From Enterobacter sp. RHBSTW-00175 (GTDB taxonomy: Bacteria > Pseudomonadota > Gammaproteobacteria > Enterobacterales > Enterobacteriaceae), in contig NZ_CP055930.1 of the NCBI RefSeq assembly GCF_013927005.1, forward strand, positions 3,224,001 through 3,288,000: a DNA stretch of 64,000 bases. Direction: 5' to 3'. The notes under the pieces are model-generated. The model saw only the letters and a program-made list of their open reading frames with translations. It was not told the origin of the DNA and did not search any database. The translations under genes were made by a program, and so were the position numbers. Each line of letters opens with the position of its first letter. Position 1 is the stretch's first letter. Shown piece by piece: positions 7,473 through 18,465 of this stretch.

Positions 7473-9341
7473 ATGTCTCAAACTGCCACACTGATCTTAA
7501 CGAAAGGTAAGATCCACACCCTTGATCGCGAAAATCCGCTGACGGAAGCGGTGGCTATCGCTAACGGCAAGATCCTCGCGACCGGGAATCACGATCGCAT
7601 CATGAGTTATGCAACCCAGGGCACGCAAATTGTTGATTTGCAGGGAAGCACAGTGATCCCCGGTCTTAATGACTCCCACCTGCACCTGATTCGCGGCGGG
7701 TTGAACTACAACCTCGAATTACGCTGGGAAGGTGTCCCTTCCCTGGCAGACGCGTTACGGATGCTAAAAGATCAGGCCGACCGTACGCCATCTCCCCAGT
7801 GGGTCCGCGTTGTGGGCGGCTGGAGTGAATTCCAGTTTGCCGAACGCCGGATGCCCACCATCGAAGAGCTTAACGAGGCCGCTCCGGATACCCCGGTGTT
7901 TGTACTGCATCTCTACGATCGCGCGCTGCTCAACCGCGCTGCGCTCAAAGCCGTTGGCTATACCAAAGAGACACCAAACCCGCCGGGTGGGGAAATTGTG
8001 CGTGATAACAACGGCAATCCGACCGGGCTGCTGATCGCTAAACCGAATGCGATGATCCTCTACGCGACGCTGGCAAAAGGACCAAAGCTGCCGCTTGAAC
8101 TGCAGGTGAACTCTACGCGTCAGTTTATGCGCGAGCTGAACCGCCTGGGGCTGACCAGTGCTATCGACGCAGGCGGCGGTTTCCAGAACTACCCTGAGGA
8201 TTACGAGATAATTGAGCAACTGCACGCCAAAGAGCAGATGACGGTGCGTATTGCCTATAACCTCTTTACTCAGCGTCCAAAGCAAGAACTGGAAGACTTT
8301 GAACGCTGGACCGATATGCTCAAGCCAGGGCAGGGGACGGATTTCTACCGTGCCAACGGTGCAGGCGAGATGCTGGTCTTCTCGGCGGCGGATTTTGAAG
8401 ACTTTCTCCAGCCTCGCCCGGATCTGCCTCAGGGTATGGAAGACGAACTGGATCGCGTGGTGCGTCATCTGGTGGAAAACCGCTGGCCGTTCCGTCTGCA
8501 CGCGACCTATGACGAATCCATCAGCCGGATGCTGGATGTGTTTGAGAAGGTAAACCGCGAGATCCCGTTCAACGGGCTGCACTGGTTCTTTGACCACGCT
8601 GAAACCATTACCGAGCGTAATATCGAACGTGTTAAAGCACTGGGCGGCGGGATTGCGGTGCAGCACCGTATGGCCTTCCAGGGGGAATACTTTGTTGATC
8701 GCTATGGTAAAGAGGCGGTGAAACATACGCCGCCGGTGGCGAAGATGCTGGAGCTGGGCGTACCGGTAGGGTTAGGGACGGACGCGACCCGTGTGGCGAG
8801 CTATAACCCGTGGACGGCGCTTTACTGGCTAGTGTCCGGGCGTACCGTGGGCGGGCTGGCGATGTATGACGACAACAACCGCCTGCCGCGCGATGTTGCG
8901 CTGGAACTGTGGACCGCAGGCAGCGCGTGGTTCTCCAGCGAGCAAGGTAAGAAGGGCCGTCTGGTTGAAGGTCAGCTTGCCGATCTGGTGGTGCTTTCGA
9001 AAGACTATTTCAGCGTGCAGGAAGAAGAGATTAAAGGCATCGAGTCGGTGCTGACCGTGGTGGATGGCAAGGTGGTGTACGCAGCCGGGCACTTTAGCCC
9101 GCTGTCACCACCGCCAATCCCGGTCGTGCCGGAATGGTCACCGGTGGTTAAGGTGCCTGGACATTATCGCTCAGCTCCGCCAGCTGCCAGCAAGGTGGGC
9201 GCGGTGGTGCAGATGCACCAGTGTATCGGGAGCTGTGGTGTGCATGGGCACGCGCACGACATAGCCCGTCAGTCAGATATTCCGGTGTCGGACGATCAGG
9301 CGTTCTGGGGCGCGCTGGGCTGTTCCTGCTTCGCGTTCTGA
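7473..9341 (+). CDS. YtcJ-like amidohydrolase with Cys/His-rich tail
   Basis: This 622-residue enzyme belongs to the amidohydrolase 3 (YtcJ-type) group of metal-dependent hydrolases. It has the small N-terminal beta domain, the metal-binding HxH (His69, His71 in NDSHLHL), HATYDES and HWFFDHAET in the barrel, and GTDATRV near the end of the barrel. Beyond the usual end at VVDGKVVYAAGHF there are about 80 extra residues. These close with CIGSCGVHGHAH (Cys584, Cys588, His591, His593, His595) and CSC (Cys617, Cys619), a possible extra metal or redox site. Substrate is unknown; the gene context suggests a shared pathway with the two genes upstream. Confidence 0.85.
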   Translation: MSQTATLILTKGKIHTLDRENPLTEAVAIANGKILATGNHDRIMSYATQGTQIVDLQGSTVIPGLNDSHLHLIRGGLNYNLELRWEGVPSLADALRMLKDQADRTPSPQWVRVVGGWSEFQFAERRMPTIEELNEAAPDTPVFVLHLYDRALLNRAALKAVGYTKETPNPPGGEIVRDNNGNPTGLLIAKPNAMILYATLAKGPKLPLELQVNSTRQFMRELNRLGLTSAIDAGGGFQNYPEDYEIIEQLHAKEQMTVRIAYNLFTQRPKQELEDFERWTDMLKPGQGTDFYRANGAGEMLVFSAADFEDFLQPRPDLPQGMEDELDRVVRHLVENRWPFRLHATYDESISRMLDVFEKVNREIPFNGLHWFFDHAETITERNIERVKALGGGIAVQHRMAFQGEYFVDRYGKEAVKHTPPVAKMLELGVPVGLGTDATRVASYNPWTALYWLVSGRTVGGLAMYDDNNRLPRDVALELWTAGSAWFSSEQGKKGRLVEGQLADLVVLSKDYFSVQEEEIKGIESVLTVVDGKVVYAAGHFSPLSPPPIPVVPEWSPVVKVPGHYRSAPPAASKVGAVVQMHQCIGSCGVHGHAHDIARQSDIPVSDDQAFWGALGCSCFAF

Positions 9342-9347
9342 ATAAAA

Positions 9348-9374
9348 AAAGGCCCGCATAAGCGGGCCTTTCTC
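9348..9374. terminator. Bidirectional terminator, amidohydrolase / peroxiredoxin
   Basis: The arms AAAGGCCCGC and GCGGGCCTTT form a compact stem with A runs on the left and T runs on the right, between two convergent genes. It should stop transcription from both sides. Confidence 0.9.
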
Positions 9375-9388
9375 GTAAACCGTGCCAA

Positions 9389-9991
9389 TTACAGGCTGGA
9401 TACGTTCTCTGCCAGGTACTTAGCAACACCTTCTGGAGATGCAGCCATACCTTCTTTCCCTTTTTCCCACTGAGCCGGGCACACTTCGCCGTGCTCTTCG
9501 TGGAATTGCAGCGCGTCAACCATACGCAGCATTTCGTCGATGTTACGACCCAGTGGCAGATCGTTCACCACCTGGTGACGAACGATGCCGTTCGCATCGA
9601 TCAGGAAGGAGCCACGCAGTGCAACGCCAGCGTCCGGATGTTCGATACCGTAAGCCTGCTGGATTTCGCGTTTGATGTCCGCAACCATTGCGTATTTCAC
9701 CGCACCGATGCCGCCGTTGTCGACAGGGGTGTTACGCCATGCGTTGTGTACAAATTCAGAGTCGAAGGAGACGCCAACAACTTCTACGCCACGCTTCTGG
9801 AATTCTTCGTAACGTTTGTCGAACGCGATCAGCTCAGACGGGCAAACGAAAGTGAAGTCCATTGGCCAGAAGAACAGAACGGTCGCTTTACCGTTGGTGT
9901 GCTGTTTGAAGTTGAAGTTTTCAACGATTTCACCGTTGCCCAGAACTGCTGCAGCTGTAAAATCCGGAGCCGGACGAGTTACCAGAACCAT
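9389..9991 (-). CDS. tsaA: Typical 2-Cys peroxiredoxin (TsaA / AhpC-like)
   Basis: This 200-residue cytoplasmic thiol peroxidase reduces hydrogen peroxide and organic peroxides. The peroxidatic cysteine Cys50 lies in DFTFVCPSE and the resolving cysteine Cys171 in GEVCPAQW, as in typical 2-Cys enzymes, with Arg and Thr of the active site in view. A GGAGA ribosome site stands before the ATG. Salmonella carries a gene of this kind (tsaA) next to acpH, whereas K-12 lacks it. No AhpF-like reductase is adjacent, so reduction by thioredoxin is likely. Confidence 0.9.
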   Translation of the reverse strand: MVLVTRPAPDFTAAAVLGNGEIVENFNFKQHTNGKATVLFFWPMDFTFVCPSELIAFDKRYEEFQKRGVEVVGVSFDSEFVHNAWRNTPVDNGGIGAVKYAMVADIKREIQQAYGIEHPDAGVALRGSFLIDANGIVRHQVVNDLPLGRNIDEMLRMVDALQFHEEHGEVCPAQWEKGKEGMAASPEGVAKYLAENVSSL

Positions 9992-10118
9992 ATGATTCTC
10001 CTGTAGATACTAAGGTTATTTGGAACGCAACGCGGGCCAGTATAGAGAGTGTCCGCTAATAAGACAAAGAGGTGGTGACAATCGTTCCACAAGCTTTCGC
10101 CTATCAATCATTCTTTAA

Positions 10119-10700
10119 TTAAAGTTGCTTACTTTTGGCTTGAGCCATCATGCGCGGGTAAAACTGCCAGAAACGCGTTTCCAGCGCATCGTAATGCTCG
10201 TCCAGGTCATGCCAGGAATCACGCAGCGCATCCAGGCGCGGGCGACGGCTCGCCATACCGTTCAATACATTCTGGATAAAGTCCATCTCGCGATAGCGCT
10301 CAAGCCAGCGTTCAGACCACAGGTAGTTATTCAGGTTCACAAAGCGCGGCGGTGAGTCGGGCAAAATGATCGACACCTGCTGATGGGCATAGCGCACAAA
10401 CTCCGGTAATGGCATCTCTGGCGAGAGTTGCGCCCAGTGGCGCGACAGAAAATGGTCCCACATCACATCCAGCGTAATTGGCGCAACGCGGCGCGTTTCG
10501 GGGCGGAACCACGCTTTGGCTTCCGTCACTTCGGGCAGATTATCCGTCAGCACGTCGATACGGCGGTGCATAAAAATCCCGTCGACTATCTCAGGGGAAT
10601 AGTTCTCGGCAGGGTTACCGCGGACAAAATCGGCCAGCAAATTGCCGGAAAGAGAGCTGTCAGCGAGATGAGCGAGATGCAGGTGAGCAAGAAAATTCAT
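10119..10700 (-). CDS. acpH: Acyl carrier protein phosphodiesterase AcpH
   Basis: AcpH hydrolyses the phosphopantetheine arm from holo-ACP to give apo-ACP. The 193 residues match E. coli AcpH (YajB) closely from [12 protein letters not shown] through [21 protein letters not shown] to the C-terminus. The start at 10700 gives the E. coli length; an upstream in-frame start would add 13 residues with no family match. The protein has the HD-like helical fold of the family, with conserved His and Asp in [11 protein letters not shown]. It is divergent from queA. Confidence 0.93.
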   Translation of the reverse strand: MNFLAHLHLAHLADSSLSGNLLADFVRGNPAENYSPEIVDGIFMHRRIDVLTDNLPEVTEAKAWFRPETRRVAPITLDVMWDHFLSRHWAQLSPEMPLPEFVRYAHQQVSIILPDSPPRFVNLNNYLWSERWLERYREMDFIQNVLNGMASRRPRLDALRDSWHDLDEHYDALETRFWQFYPRMMAQAKSKQL

Positions 10701-10792
10701 GCGTTTTATTTGTCCGGTAGCGGCTAGTTGTTGCAGCAAAAGAGTGTGAGCACTAGACTATGCCGCCTGTTTTTAAGTCACGAGTATACGTC

Positions 10793-11863
10793 ATGCGCGT
10801 CGCCGATTTTTCCTTTGAACTACCTGAATCCCTGATTGCTCACTATCCAATGCCTGAGCGCAGCAGCTGTCGCTTGCTGTCACTGGACGGGCCAACGGGC
10901 GCGCTGACGCACGGTACTTTCACCGATTTGCTCGACAAGCTCAACCCTGGCGACCTGCTGGTCTTTAACAATACCCGCGTGATCCCAGCGCGTCTGTTTG
11001 GCCGTAAAGCCAGTGGCGGCAAGATTGAAGTGCTGGTCGAACGTATGCTCGATGATAAACGTATTCTGGCACATATTCGCGCCTCTAAAGCGCCGAAGCC
11101 GGGTGCGGAACTGCTGCTGGGTGACGATGAGAGCATTAAAGCGACCATGACCGCGCGTCACGATGCGCTGTTTGAAGTGGAGTTTAATGACGAACGCACG
11201 GTGCTCGACATCCTGAACACCATCGGCCACATGCCGCTGCCGCCGTATATTGAGCGCCCGGACGAAGAGGCAGACCGCGAGCTTTACCAGACCGTCTACA
11301 GCCAGAAACCTGGCGCGGTAGCCGCACCGACGGCGGGCCTGCACTTTGACGACCCATTGCTTGAAAAACTGCGCGCAAAAGGCGTTGAGATGGCGTTCGT
11401 GACGCTGCACGTGGGCGCGGGGACTTTCCAGCCGGTACGTGTCGACAGTATCGAAGACCACATCATGCACTCCGAATATGCTGAAGTGCCGCAGGATGTT
11501 GTTGAGGCAGTGCTGGCGGCGAAAGCCCGCGGCAGCCGCGTGATTGCTGTCGGTACAACCTCCGTACGCTCGCTGGAGAGCGCCGCGCAGGCTGCCAAAA
11601 ATGACCTGATTGAGCCGTTCTTTGGCGATACGCAAATCTTTATTTACCCGGGCTACCAGTACAACGTAATTGATGCTCTGGTGACCAACTTCCATCTCCC
11701 TGAATCAACGTTGATTATGCTGGTTTCCGCCTTTGCGGGGTATCAGAATACGATGAACGCATACAAGTCTGCGGTAGAACAAAAATATCGCTTTTTTAGC
11801 TACGGGGACGCGATGTTTATCACGTACAATCCGCAGGCTTTGAATGAGCGTGTCGGGGAATAA
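10793..11863 (+). CDS. queA: S-adenosylmethionine:tRNA ribosyltransferase-isomerase QueA
   Basis: QueA transfers and isomerises the ribosyl group of S-adenosylmethionine onto preQ1 in tRNA, making epoxyqueuosine. The 356-residue product is nearly identical to E. coli QueA, including AAPTAGLHF and [11 protein letters not shown]. The start [11 protein letters not shown] at 10793 gives the E. coli length; the frame extends 11 codons further up without support. It is the first gene of the queA-tgt-yajC-secD-secF cluster; tgt performs the preceding step. Confidence 0.96.
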   Translation: MRVADFSFELPESLIAHYPMPERSSCRLLSLDGPTGALTHGTFTDLLDKLNPGDLLVFNNTRVIPARLFGRKASGGKIEVLVERMLDDKRILAHIRASKAPKPGAELLLGDDESIKATMTARHDALFEVEFNDERTVLDILNTIGHMPLPPYIERPDEEADRELYQTVYSQKPGAVAAPTAGLHFDDPLLEKLRAKGVEMAFVTLHVGAGTFQPVRVDSIEDHIMHSEYAEVPQDVVEAVLAAKARGSRVIAVGTTSVRSLESAAQAAKNDLIEPFFGDTQIFIYPGYQYNVIDALVTNFHLPESTLIMLVSAFAGYQNTMNAYKSAVEQKYRFFSYGDAMFITYNPQALNERVGE

Positions 11864-11882
11864 GTCCGCGGCACCAGAATAA

Positions 11883-13046
<1,164 letters not shown>

Positions 13047-13068
13047 TTTTAATAATGAGGGAATTTGA

Positions 13069-13401
13069 ATGAGCTTTTTTATTTCTGATGCGGTAGCAGC
13101 AACTGGCGCGCCTTCTCAGGGCAGCCCAATGTCTCTGATTCTGATGCTGGTTGTGTTCGGTCTGATCTTCTATTTCATGATCCTGCGTCCACAGCAGAAG
13201 CGCACCAAAGAGCACAAAAACCTGATGAACTCTATCGCGAAAGGCGATGAAGTGCTGACCAACGGTGGCCTGGTGGGTCGCGTGACCAAAGTAGCTGAAA
13301 GCGGCTACATTGCTATCGCCCTGAACGACACCACTGAAGTGGTTATCAAACGTGACTTCGTAGCTGCCGTTCTGCCGAAAGGCACCATGAAGGCGCTGTA
13401 A
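13069..13401 (+). CDS. yajC: Sec translocon accessory subunit YajC
   Basis: This 110-residue inner-membrane protein has a single hydrophobic helix at about 20-40 (SLILMLVVFGLIFYFMILRP) followed by a basic, soluble C-terminal domain with KGDEVLTNGGLVGRV. YajC associates with SecDF and YidC in the holotranslocon. It lies 22 bp after tgt and 27 bp before secD, the standard enterobacterial order. Confidence 0.95.
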   Translation: MSFFISDAVAATGAPSQGSPMSLILMLVVFGLIFYFMILRPQQKRTKEHKNLMNSIAKGDEVLTNGGLVGRVTKVAESGYIAIALNDTTEVVIKRDFVAAVLPKGTMKAL

Positions 13402-13428
13402 TCCCAACTTTTCCCAAAGGGAACTGCC

Positions 13429-15276
13429 GTGTTAAACCGTTATCCTTTGTGGAAGTACATCATGCTGGTCGTCGTGATTCTCGTCGGCCTGCTGTACGCG
13501 CTTCCCAACCTGTATGGTGAGGATCCGGCCGTTCAAATCACTGGCGCGCGCGGTGTCGCCGCCAGTGAGCAAACGCTGATCCAGGTCCAGAAAACGTTAC
13601 AAGAAGAAAAAATTACCGCTAAGTCTGTGGCACTGGAAGAGGGCGCTATTCTTGCTCGCTTCGACACCACCGACACGCAGCTCCGCGCTCGTGAAGCGCT
13701 GATGGGCGTGCTGGGTGATAAATATGTCGTGGCGCTTAACCTTGCTCCTGCAACCCCGCGTTGGCTGGCTGCACTTAATGCAGAGCCAATGAAGCTCGGT
13801 CTTGACCTGCGTGGTGGTGTTCACTTCCTGATGGAAGTGGATATGGACACCGCACTGGGCAAATTGCAGGAACAGAATATCGATAGCCTGCGCAGCGATC
13901 TGCGTGATAAAGGCATCGCGTACACCACCGTGCGTAAAGAAGATAACTACGGCATGAGCATCACGTTCCGCGACAGCGCGGCACGCGACCAGGCTGTAAC
14001 TTACCTGTCTCAACGTCACCGTGACCTGGTTATTACCTCTCAGGGCAGCAACCAGCTGCGTGCCGTGATGACGGATGCGCGTCTGAGCGAAGCGCGTGAA
14101 TACGCGGTTCAGCAGAACATCAACATTCTGCGTAACCGTGTAAACCAACTGGGTGTGGCTGAACCACTGGTACAGCGTCAGGGTGCTGACCGTATTGTGG
14201 TTGAACTGCCGGGTATCCAGGATACTGCGCGAGCGAAAGAGATTCTGGGTGCGACTGCAACGCTTGAGTTCCGTCTGGTTAACTCTAACGTCGATCAGTC
14301 CGCTGCTACTGCGGGCCGTATTCCGGGCGACTCTGAAGTGAAACAGACACGTGAAGGCCAGCCAGTTGTGCTGTACAAACGCGTGATCCTGACCGGTGAC
14401 CATATCACCGACTCCACTTCAAGCCAGGATGAATACAACCAGCCGCAGGTTAACATCTCGCTGGATAGCGCAGGTGGTAACATCATGTCTAACTTCACCA
14501 AGGACAATATCGGTAAACCGATGGCGACCTTGTTCGTGGAGTACAAAGACAGCGGTAAGAAAGATGCGAATGGCCGTGCAGTGCTGGTGAAAGAGGAAGA
14601 GGTGATTAACATCGCCAATATCCAGTCTCGTCTGGGTAACAGCTTCCGTATCACCGGTATTAACAACCCGAATGAAGCCCGCCAGCTGTCACTGCTGCTG
14701 CGTGCCGGTGCGCTGATTGCGCCAATTCAGATTGTTGAAGAACGTACGATTGGTCCAACCCTGGGTATGCAGAACATCAAACAGGGTCTGGAAGCGTGTC
14801 TGGCGGGTCTTGTTGTTTCAATCCTGTTCATGATCTTCTTCTATAAGAAGTTTGGTCTGATTGCGACAAGCGCGCTGCTGGCGAACCTGGTGATGATCAT
14901 CGGCATTATGTCCCTGCTGCCGGGGGCGACGCTGACCATGCCGGGGATTGCGGGTATCGTTCTGACCCTTGCGGTGGCGGTCGACGCCAACGTACTGATC
15001 AACGAACGTATCAAAGAAGAGTTGAGCAATGGTCGCTCTGTGCAGCAGGCGATTGAAGAAGGCTATAAAGGTGCTTTCAGCTCCATCTTCGATGCGAACG
15101 TAACAACACTGATTAAGGTTCTTATCCTGTACGCAGTGGGTACTGGCGCAATCAAAGGCTTTGCAATTACAACCGGTATCGGTGTTGCAACGTCGATGTT
15201 TACCGCTATTGTCGGCACCCGTGCCATCGTGAACCTGCTGTACGGCGGCAAGCGCGTCAAAAAGCTGTCTATCTGA
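13429..15276 (+). CDS. secD: Protein translocase subunit SecD
   Basis: SecD forms a proton-driven complex with SecF that helps pull pre-proteins out of SecYEG on the periplasmic side. The 615-residue protein has one N-terminal membrane helix, a large periplasmic region (P1 head and base) and five C-terminal helices of the RND fold. [12 protein letters not shown], and [25 protein letters not shown] with the proton-relay Asp, are visible. The start is GTG, as in E. coli, after an AAAGGGA ribosome site. The length equals that of E. coli SecD. Confidence 0.97.
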   Translation: MLNRYPLWKYIMLVVVILVGLLYALPNLYGEDPAVQITGARGVAASEQTLIQVQKTLQEEKITAKSVALEEGAILARFDTTDTQLRAREALMGVLGDKYVVALNLAPATPRWLAALNAEPMKLGLDLRGGVHFLMEVDMDTALGKLQEQNIDSLRSDLRDKGIAYTTVRKEDNYGMSITFRDSAARDQAVTYLSQRHRDLVITSQGSNQLRAVMTDARLSEAREYAVQQNINILRNRVNQLGVAEPLVQRQGADRIVVELPGIQDTARAKEILGATATLEFRLVNSNVDQSAATAGRIPGDSEVKQTREGQPVVLYKRVILTGDHITDSTSSQDEYNQPQVNISLDSAGGNIMSNFTKDNIGKPMATLFVEYKDSGKKDANGRAVLVKEEEVINIANIQSRLGNSFRITGINNPNEARQLSLLLRAGALIAPIQIVEERTIGPTLGMQNIKQGLEACLAGLVVSILFMIFFYKKFGLIATSALLANLVMIIGIMSLLPGATLTMPGIAGIVLTLAVAVDANVLINERIKEELSNGRSVQQAIEEGYKGAFSSIFDANVTTLIKVLILYAVGTGAIKGFAITTGIGVATSMFTAIVGTRAIVNLLYGGKRVKKLSI

Positions 15277-15286
15277 GGAGTGCGTT

Positions 15287-16258
15287 GTGGCACAGGAATA
15301 TACTGTTGAACAATTGAACCACGGCCGTAAAGTCTGGGACTTTATGCGCTGGGACTACTGGGCCTTCGGCATTTCAGGTTTTTTGCTGATTGTCTCCATC
15401 GCCATTATGGGCGTGAAAGGCTTCAACTGGGGGCTCGATTTTACCGGCGGTACGGTAATTGAAATCTCTCTGGAAAAACCGGTCGATATGGACCAGATGC
15501 GCCTGTCACTGCAGAAGGCGGGCTTTGAAGAGCCGTTGCTGCAGAATTTCGGTAGCAGCCGCGACATCATGGTACGTATGCCTCCGGTACACGACGCCAA
15601 CGGCAGCCAGGAGCTGGGTAGCAAGGTCGTTAATGTAATTAACGAATCGACCAGCCAGAATGCGGCGGTGAAGCGTATTGAGTTCGTTGGCCCGAGCGTA
15701 GGTGCAGACCTGGCGCAGACCGGTGCGATGGCGCTGATGGTGGCGCTGATCTCCATCCTGATCTACGTTGGCTTCCGCTTCGAGTGGCGCCTGGCGGCAG
15801 GCGTGGTTATCGCGCTGGCGCACGACGTGGTGATCACCATGGGCGTACTGTCGCTGTTCCACATTGAGATTGACCTGACTATCGTGGCATCCCTGATGTC
15901 CGTTATCGGTTACTCACTGAACGACAGTATCGTGGTATCTGACCGTATTCGTGAAAACTTCCGTAAGATCCGTCGCGGTACGCCGTACGAAATCTTTAAC
16001 GTGTCGTTGACCCAGACGCTGCACCGTACGTTGATCACATCCGGTACAACCTTGATGGTTATCCTGATGCTGTATCTCTTCGGTGGCCCGGTGCTGGAAG
16101 GCTTCTCATTGACCATGCTGATTGGTGTGACTATCGGTACTGCTTCGTCTATTTACGTTGCATCCGCTCTGGCACTGAAACTTGGCATGAGACGTGAGCA
16201 CCTGCTCCAGCAGAAAGTCGAAAAAGAAGGGGCGGACCAACCGTCAATTCTGCCGTAA
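15287..16258 (+). CDS. secF: Protein translocase subunit SecF
   Basis: SecF is the smaller partner of SecD, a six-helix RND-type inner-membrane protein of 323 residues with a periplasmic loop after the first helix. Visible motifs are [15 protein letters not shown] in the periplasmic domain and [20 protein letters not shown] in the fourth helix. Translation starts at GTG with a GAGGAG site, 10 bp after the secD stop, so the pair should be made in equal amounts. A strong terminator follows. Confidence 0.97.
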   Translation: MAQEYTVEQLNHGRKVWDFMRWDYWAFGISGFLLIVSIAIMGVKGFNWGLDFTGGTVIEISLEKPVDMDQMRLSLQKAGFEEPLLQNFGSSRDIMVRMPPVHDANGSQELGSKVVNVINESTSQNAAVKRIEFVGPSVGADLAQTGAMALMVALISILIYVGFRFEWRLAAGVVIALAHDVVITMGVLSLFHIEIDLTIVASLMSVIGYSLNDSIVVSDRIRENFRKIRRGTPYEIFNVSLTQTLHRTLITSGTTLMVILMLYLFGGPVLEGFSLTMLIGVTIGTASSIYVASALALKLGMRREHLLQQKVEKEGADQPSILP

Positions 16259-16274
16259 GACATTGTCTTATGCA

Positions 16275-16312
16275 TAAAAAAATCCCGGTCTGTTGGCCGG
16301 GATTTTTTTTTA
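16275..16312. terminator. Terminator after secF
   Basis: ATCCCGG and CCGGGAT form the stem, preceded by seven A and followed by nine T. It ends the queA-secF transcript. Confidence 0.92.
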
Positions 16313-16400
16313 TCTGCTGCTGACAAACACTCCTGACAGTATGCTGTCAGGAGGGCTGTCATACACTCCTTCTGAACCCAAACAACAGGCAGGAGGAAGT

Positions 16401-16766
16401 ATGAAAAGTGTCATTAACTGGTTTGAAATTCCCGTCGCGGATATGGATCGCGCCATCAAATTCTACGAGCCGGTAATGCAGGTCGCGCTGCGTCGCGAAA
16501 AAATGGATTGTGCAGAGCTGGCGGTGTTCCCGCATGACGATCCGGCGACCGGTGGCGCGCTGGCTAAATTTGATGGCATTACACCCTCACAGCAGGGCGC
16601 TATTATTTATCTGCATACTGACAATCTGGCCGCCACGCTCGACAGAATCGCGTCTGCGGGCGGAGAATGTGTGTTTGGCCCGCTGGAGCTGCCACGTGGT
16701 ATCGGCACCATTGCCCTGTTTACCGACAGCGAAGGTAACCGGGTTGGCCTTCATCAACCCGCCTGA
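16401..16766 (+). CDS. VOC-family (glyoxalase/bleomycin resistance fold) protein
   Basis: This 121-residue protein has the paired beta-alpha-beta-beta-beta modules of the vicinal oxygen chelate superfamily: VINWFEIPVADMDRAIKFYEPVM at the start and IGTIALFTDSEGNRVGLHQP at the end. A consensus AGGAGGA site stands 5-6 bp before the ATG at 16401. The next gene, a WYL-domain regulator, begins 14 bp downstream, so the two probably form an operon. The substrate or ligand is unknown. This pair stands where K-12 has yajD. Confidence 0.85.
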   Translation: MKSVINWFEIPVADMDRAIKFYEPVMQVALRREKMDCAELAVFPHDDPATGGALAKFDGITPSQQGAIIYLHTDNLAATLDRIASAGGECVFGPLELPRGIGTIALFTDSEGNRVGLHQPA

Positions 16767-16780
16767 GAGCTAAAGAGACT

Positions 16781-17461
16781 ATGACCCGACGCGCTGACCG
16801 TTTATTTCAGATTGTGCAGATCCTGCGGGGCAGGCGTCTGACGACGGCAGCGCATCTGGCAGAGCGACTCGGGGTTTCTGAGAGAACCGTTTATCGCGAT
16901 ATCCGCGACCTTTCCCTTTCTGGAGTGCCGGTGGAAGGTGAGGCGGGGAGTGGTTATCGTCTGATGTCCGGTTTCGACTTACCCCCGCTGATGCTGACAA
17001 ACAAAGAGTCTGAAGCATTGATGGTGGCGATCCGTCTGCTGAAAACCTGGGGCGGGGAATCACTGTCGCGTGAGCTGGAATCGGCCCAGGAAAAGGTGCT
17101 GGCGATCCTGCCGGAAGAGAGTCGTCGCAAGGCAGAGCAGACACGCATTTATGCGCCGGATATTGCCCTGCAAAACCACTCCCGCAATCACTTCGATGTG
17201 ATTCATCAGGCGATATCTGCCCAGCGGGTTCTGGCACTGCATTATCGGGATGAAGCCGGGCAGCTCTCAAAGCGAGAGGTTCAGCCGCTGGGGCTGTTCT
17301 TCTGGGGAGAACGCTGGCTGCTGGCAGCCTGGTGTGAAAGGCGCGATGACTACCGCTGCTTCCGACTCGACAGGTGTTTGAATATTGCATCGACGGAGAG
17401 ACGCTTTAGCGAGAGTGCAGACAGGTCTCTGGCGGATTTTCTCAGGAAGGTGAAGCAGTAA
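16781..17461 (+). CDS. YafY-type HTH and WYL-domain transcriptional regulator
   Basis: Residues 1-60 contain a winged helix-turn-helix of the HTH_11 type (TTAAHLAERLGVSERTVYRDIRDLSLSG), and residues about 130-220 form a WYL domain (LALHYRDEAG, then LGLFFWGERWLLAAWCERRDDYRCFRLDR). WYL domains bind small ligands or nucleic acids. The 226-residue protein probably regulates its own operon, including the VOC gene 14 bp upstream. A perfect terminator follows. The effector molecule cannot be read from sequence. Confidence 0.88.
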   Translation: MTRRADRLFQIVQILRGRRLTTAAHLAERLGVSERTVYRDIRDLSLSGVPVEGEAGSGYRLMSGFDLPPLMLTNKESEALMVAIRLLKTWGGESLSRELESAQEKVLAILPEESRRKAEQTRIYAPDIALQNHSRNHFDVIHQAISAQRVLALHYRDEAGQLSKREVQPLGLFFWGERWLLAAWCERRDDYRCFRLDRCLNIASTERRFSESADRSLADFLRKVKQ

Positions 17462-17485
17462 AAAGCCGGGTGGCGAGGTTAAAGC

Positions 17486-17513
17486 AAAACGGCAACATAC
17501 GTTGCCGTTTTTT
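17486..17513 (+). terminator. Terminator after the WYL regulator
   Basis: An 11-bp perfect stem (AAAACGGCAAC / GTTGCCGTTTT) with a 4-base loop is followed by T residues. The same stem sequence ends amtB at 61827-61854. Confidence 0.9.
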
Positions 17514-17520
17514 GCGTTTG

Positions 17521-17560
17521 CACCCTCTCCCGTGTGAGAGGGAAGGGGTGAGGGCATCAG
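17521..17560. repeat. CCCTCTCCC hairpin repeat, copy A
   Basis: CCCTCTCCC pairs with GAGAGGG, followed by AGGGGTGAGGGCATCAG. It is one of a set of short palindromic intergenic repeats in this window (also 28819, 61864 and 63504) that resemble REP elements. Confidence 0.65.
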
Positions 17561-17580
17561 CCCGTACAATCCCGCAGTGA

Positions 17581-18465
17581 TTAGAAGTTGTAACCTACTA
17601 CCAGGTAACCACCCCAACCGGTAGAACGAACGCTGAAGTCGCCGTCGCCGAAGTTCAGGCTGGCGTCGTCGTTCCACTGACCACCGTTGTGCCAGTAACG
17701 CGCAACAACAGAGTAGTGCCAGTGATCGTAGTTCAGCGCCAGGATGTGGCTGGAAGCGATGGAGTTGTTGGTACGCGCTTTCTTACCGTTCAGATCACGG
17801 AAGTCGTTGTCGCCCAGGTCTGAACCCCAGTCAAAGTTGGTGAAGCCGATGTAGCTCAGGTTGCCGCCCCACAGCTGGGTAATTGGCACAAAGTATTTCA
17901 CTTTGAAACGGTAGCCATCCCACTCGTTCTCGTTCGCTGCACCGTAGTTCTGCCACTGGTATTTCGCGTAGACGTTCATGGACAGGCTCATCGGCAGGCC
18001 AGTGTCGATGTCCGTACCCAGACCCATGTACCAGGTGCTCTGACGACCGGACTTGTTGCGGCCCATGTCGTAGATGTAGTTGTTTGCGAAGTACCACTCT
18101 TTGAATGGACCGAACGCCAGGCTGGTGCCGGTCAGCTTATCGATGGAGAAGCGTGGTTCAATTTCCATGAACAGCGGCGAGCCGTGGTTCCAGATACCTT
18201 TTGCATCGGTATTACCACCAAAGAAGACCGGCGCATCCATATAGCCGTAGAAATCAAACCAGTCTTTCTTGGCAAATGCTTCGTACTCCAGGTAGGTATC
18301 GTTACGGAGCTGTGGTCCGAAACGGGTGTGGTAGCTGCCTACCACGTTTACGCTCTGATGCCACCAGTCGGAAACGTATTCTGGTTTATCGTTTTCTGCT
18401 GCGTTAGCAGTGAAAGAAGAGGAAAGTGCCAGCACTGCGCCGGCTGCAAGTAATGTTTTTTTCAT
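17581..18465 (-). CDS. tsx: Nucleoside-specific outer membrane channel Tsx
   Basis: Tsx is a 12-stranded outer-membrane barrel that lets nucleosides cross at low concentration; in E. coli it is also a receptor for colicin K and phage T6. The 294-residue precursor starts [16 protein letters not shown] with a signal peptide probably cut after ANA (residue 22). It ends with the aromatic C-terminal Phe typical of outer-membrane proteins. The loop around [14 protein letters not shown] differs from K-12, as expected for a surface loop under phage selection. The start at 18465 gives the E. coli length. Confidence 0.96.
   Translation of the reverse strand: MKKTLLAAGAVLALSSSFTANAAENDKPEYVSDWWHQSVNVVGSYHTRFGPQLRNDTYLEYEAFAKKDWFDFYGYMDAPVFFGGNTDAKGIWNHGSPLFMEIEPRFSIDKLTGTSLAFGPFKEWYFANNYIYDMGRNKSGRQSTWYMGLGTDIDTGLPMSLSMNVYAKYQWQNYGAANENEWDGYRFKVKYFVPITQLWGGNLSYIGFTNFDWGSDLGDNDFRDLNGKKARTNNSIASSHILALNYDHWHYSVVARYWHNGGQWNDDASLNFGDGDFSVRSTGWGGYLVVGYNF

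Noticed and set aside
7764..8726. A 320-codon open frame on the minus strand opposite the amidohydrolase gene
   Set aside because: It lies entirely within a well-supported gene, its product resembles no family and its residue use is that of a reversed coding strand. Similar frames opposite tig (40960-41928), secD (13597-14403), lon (44854-45804) and malZ were rejected for the same reason.
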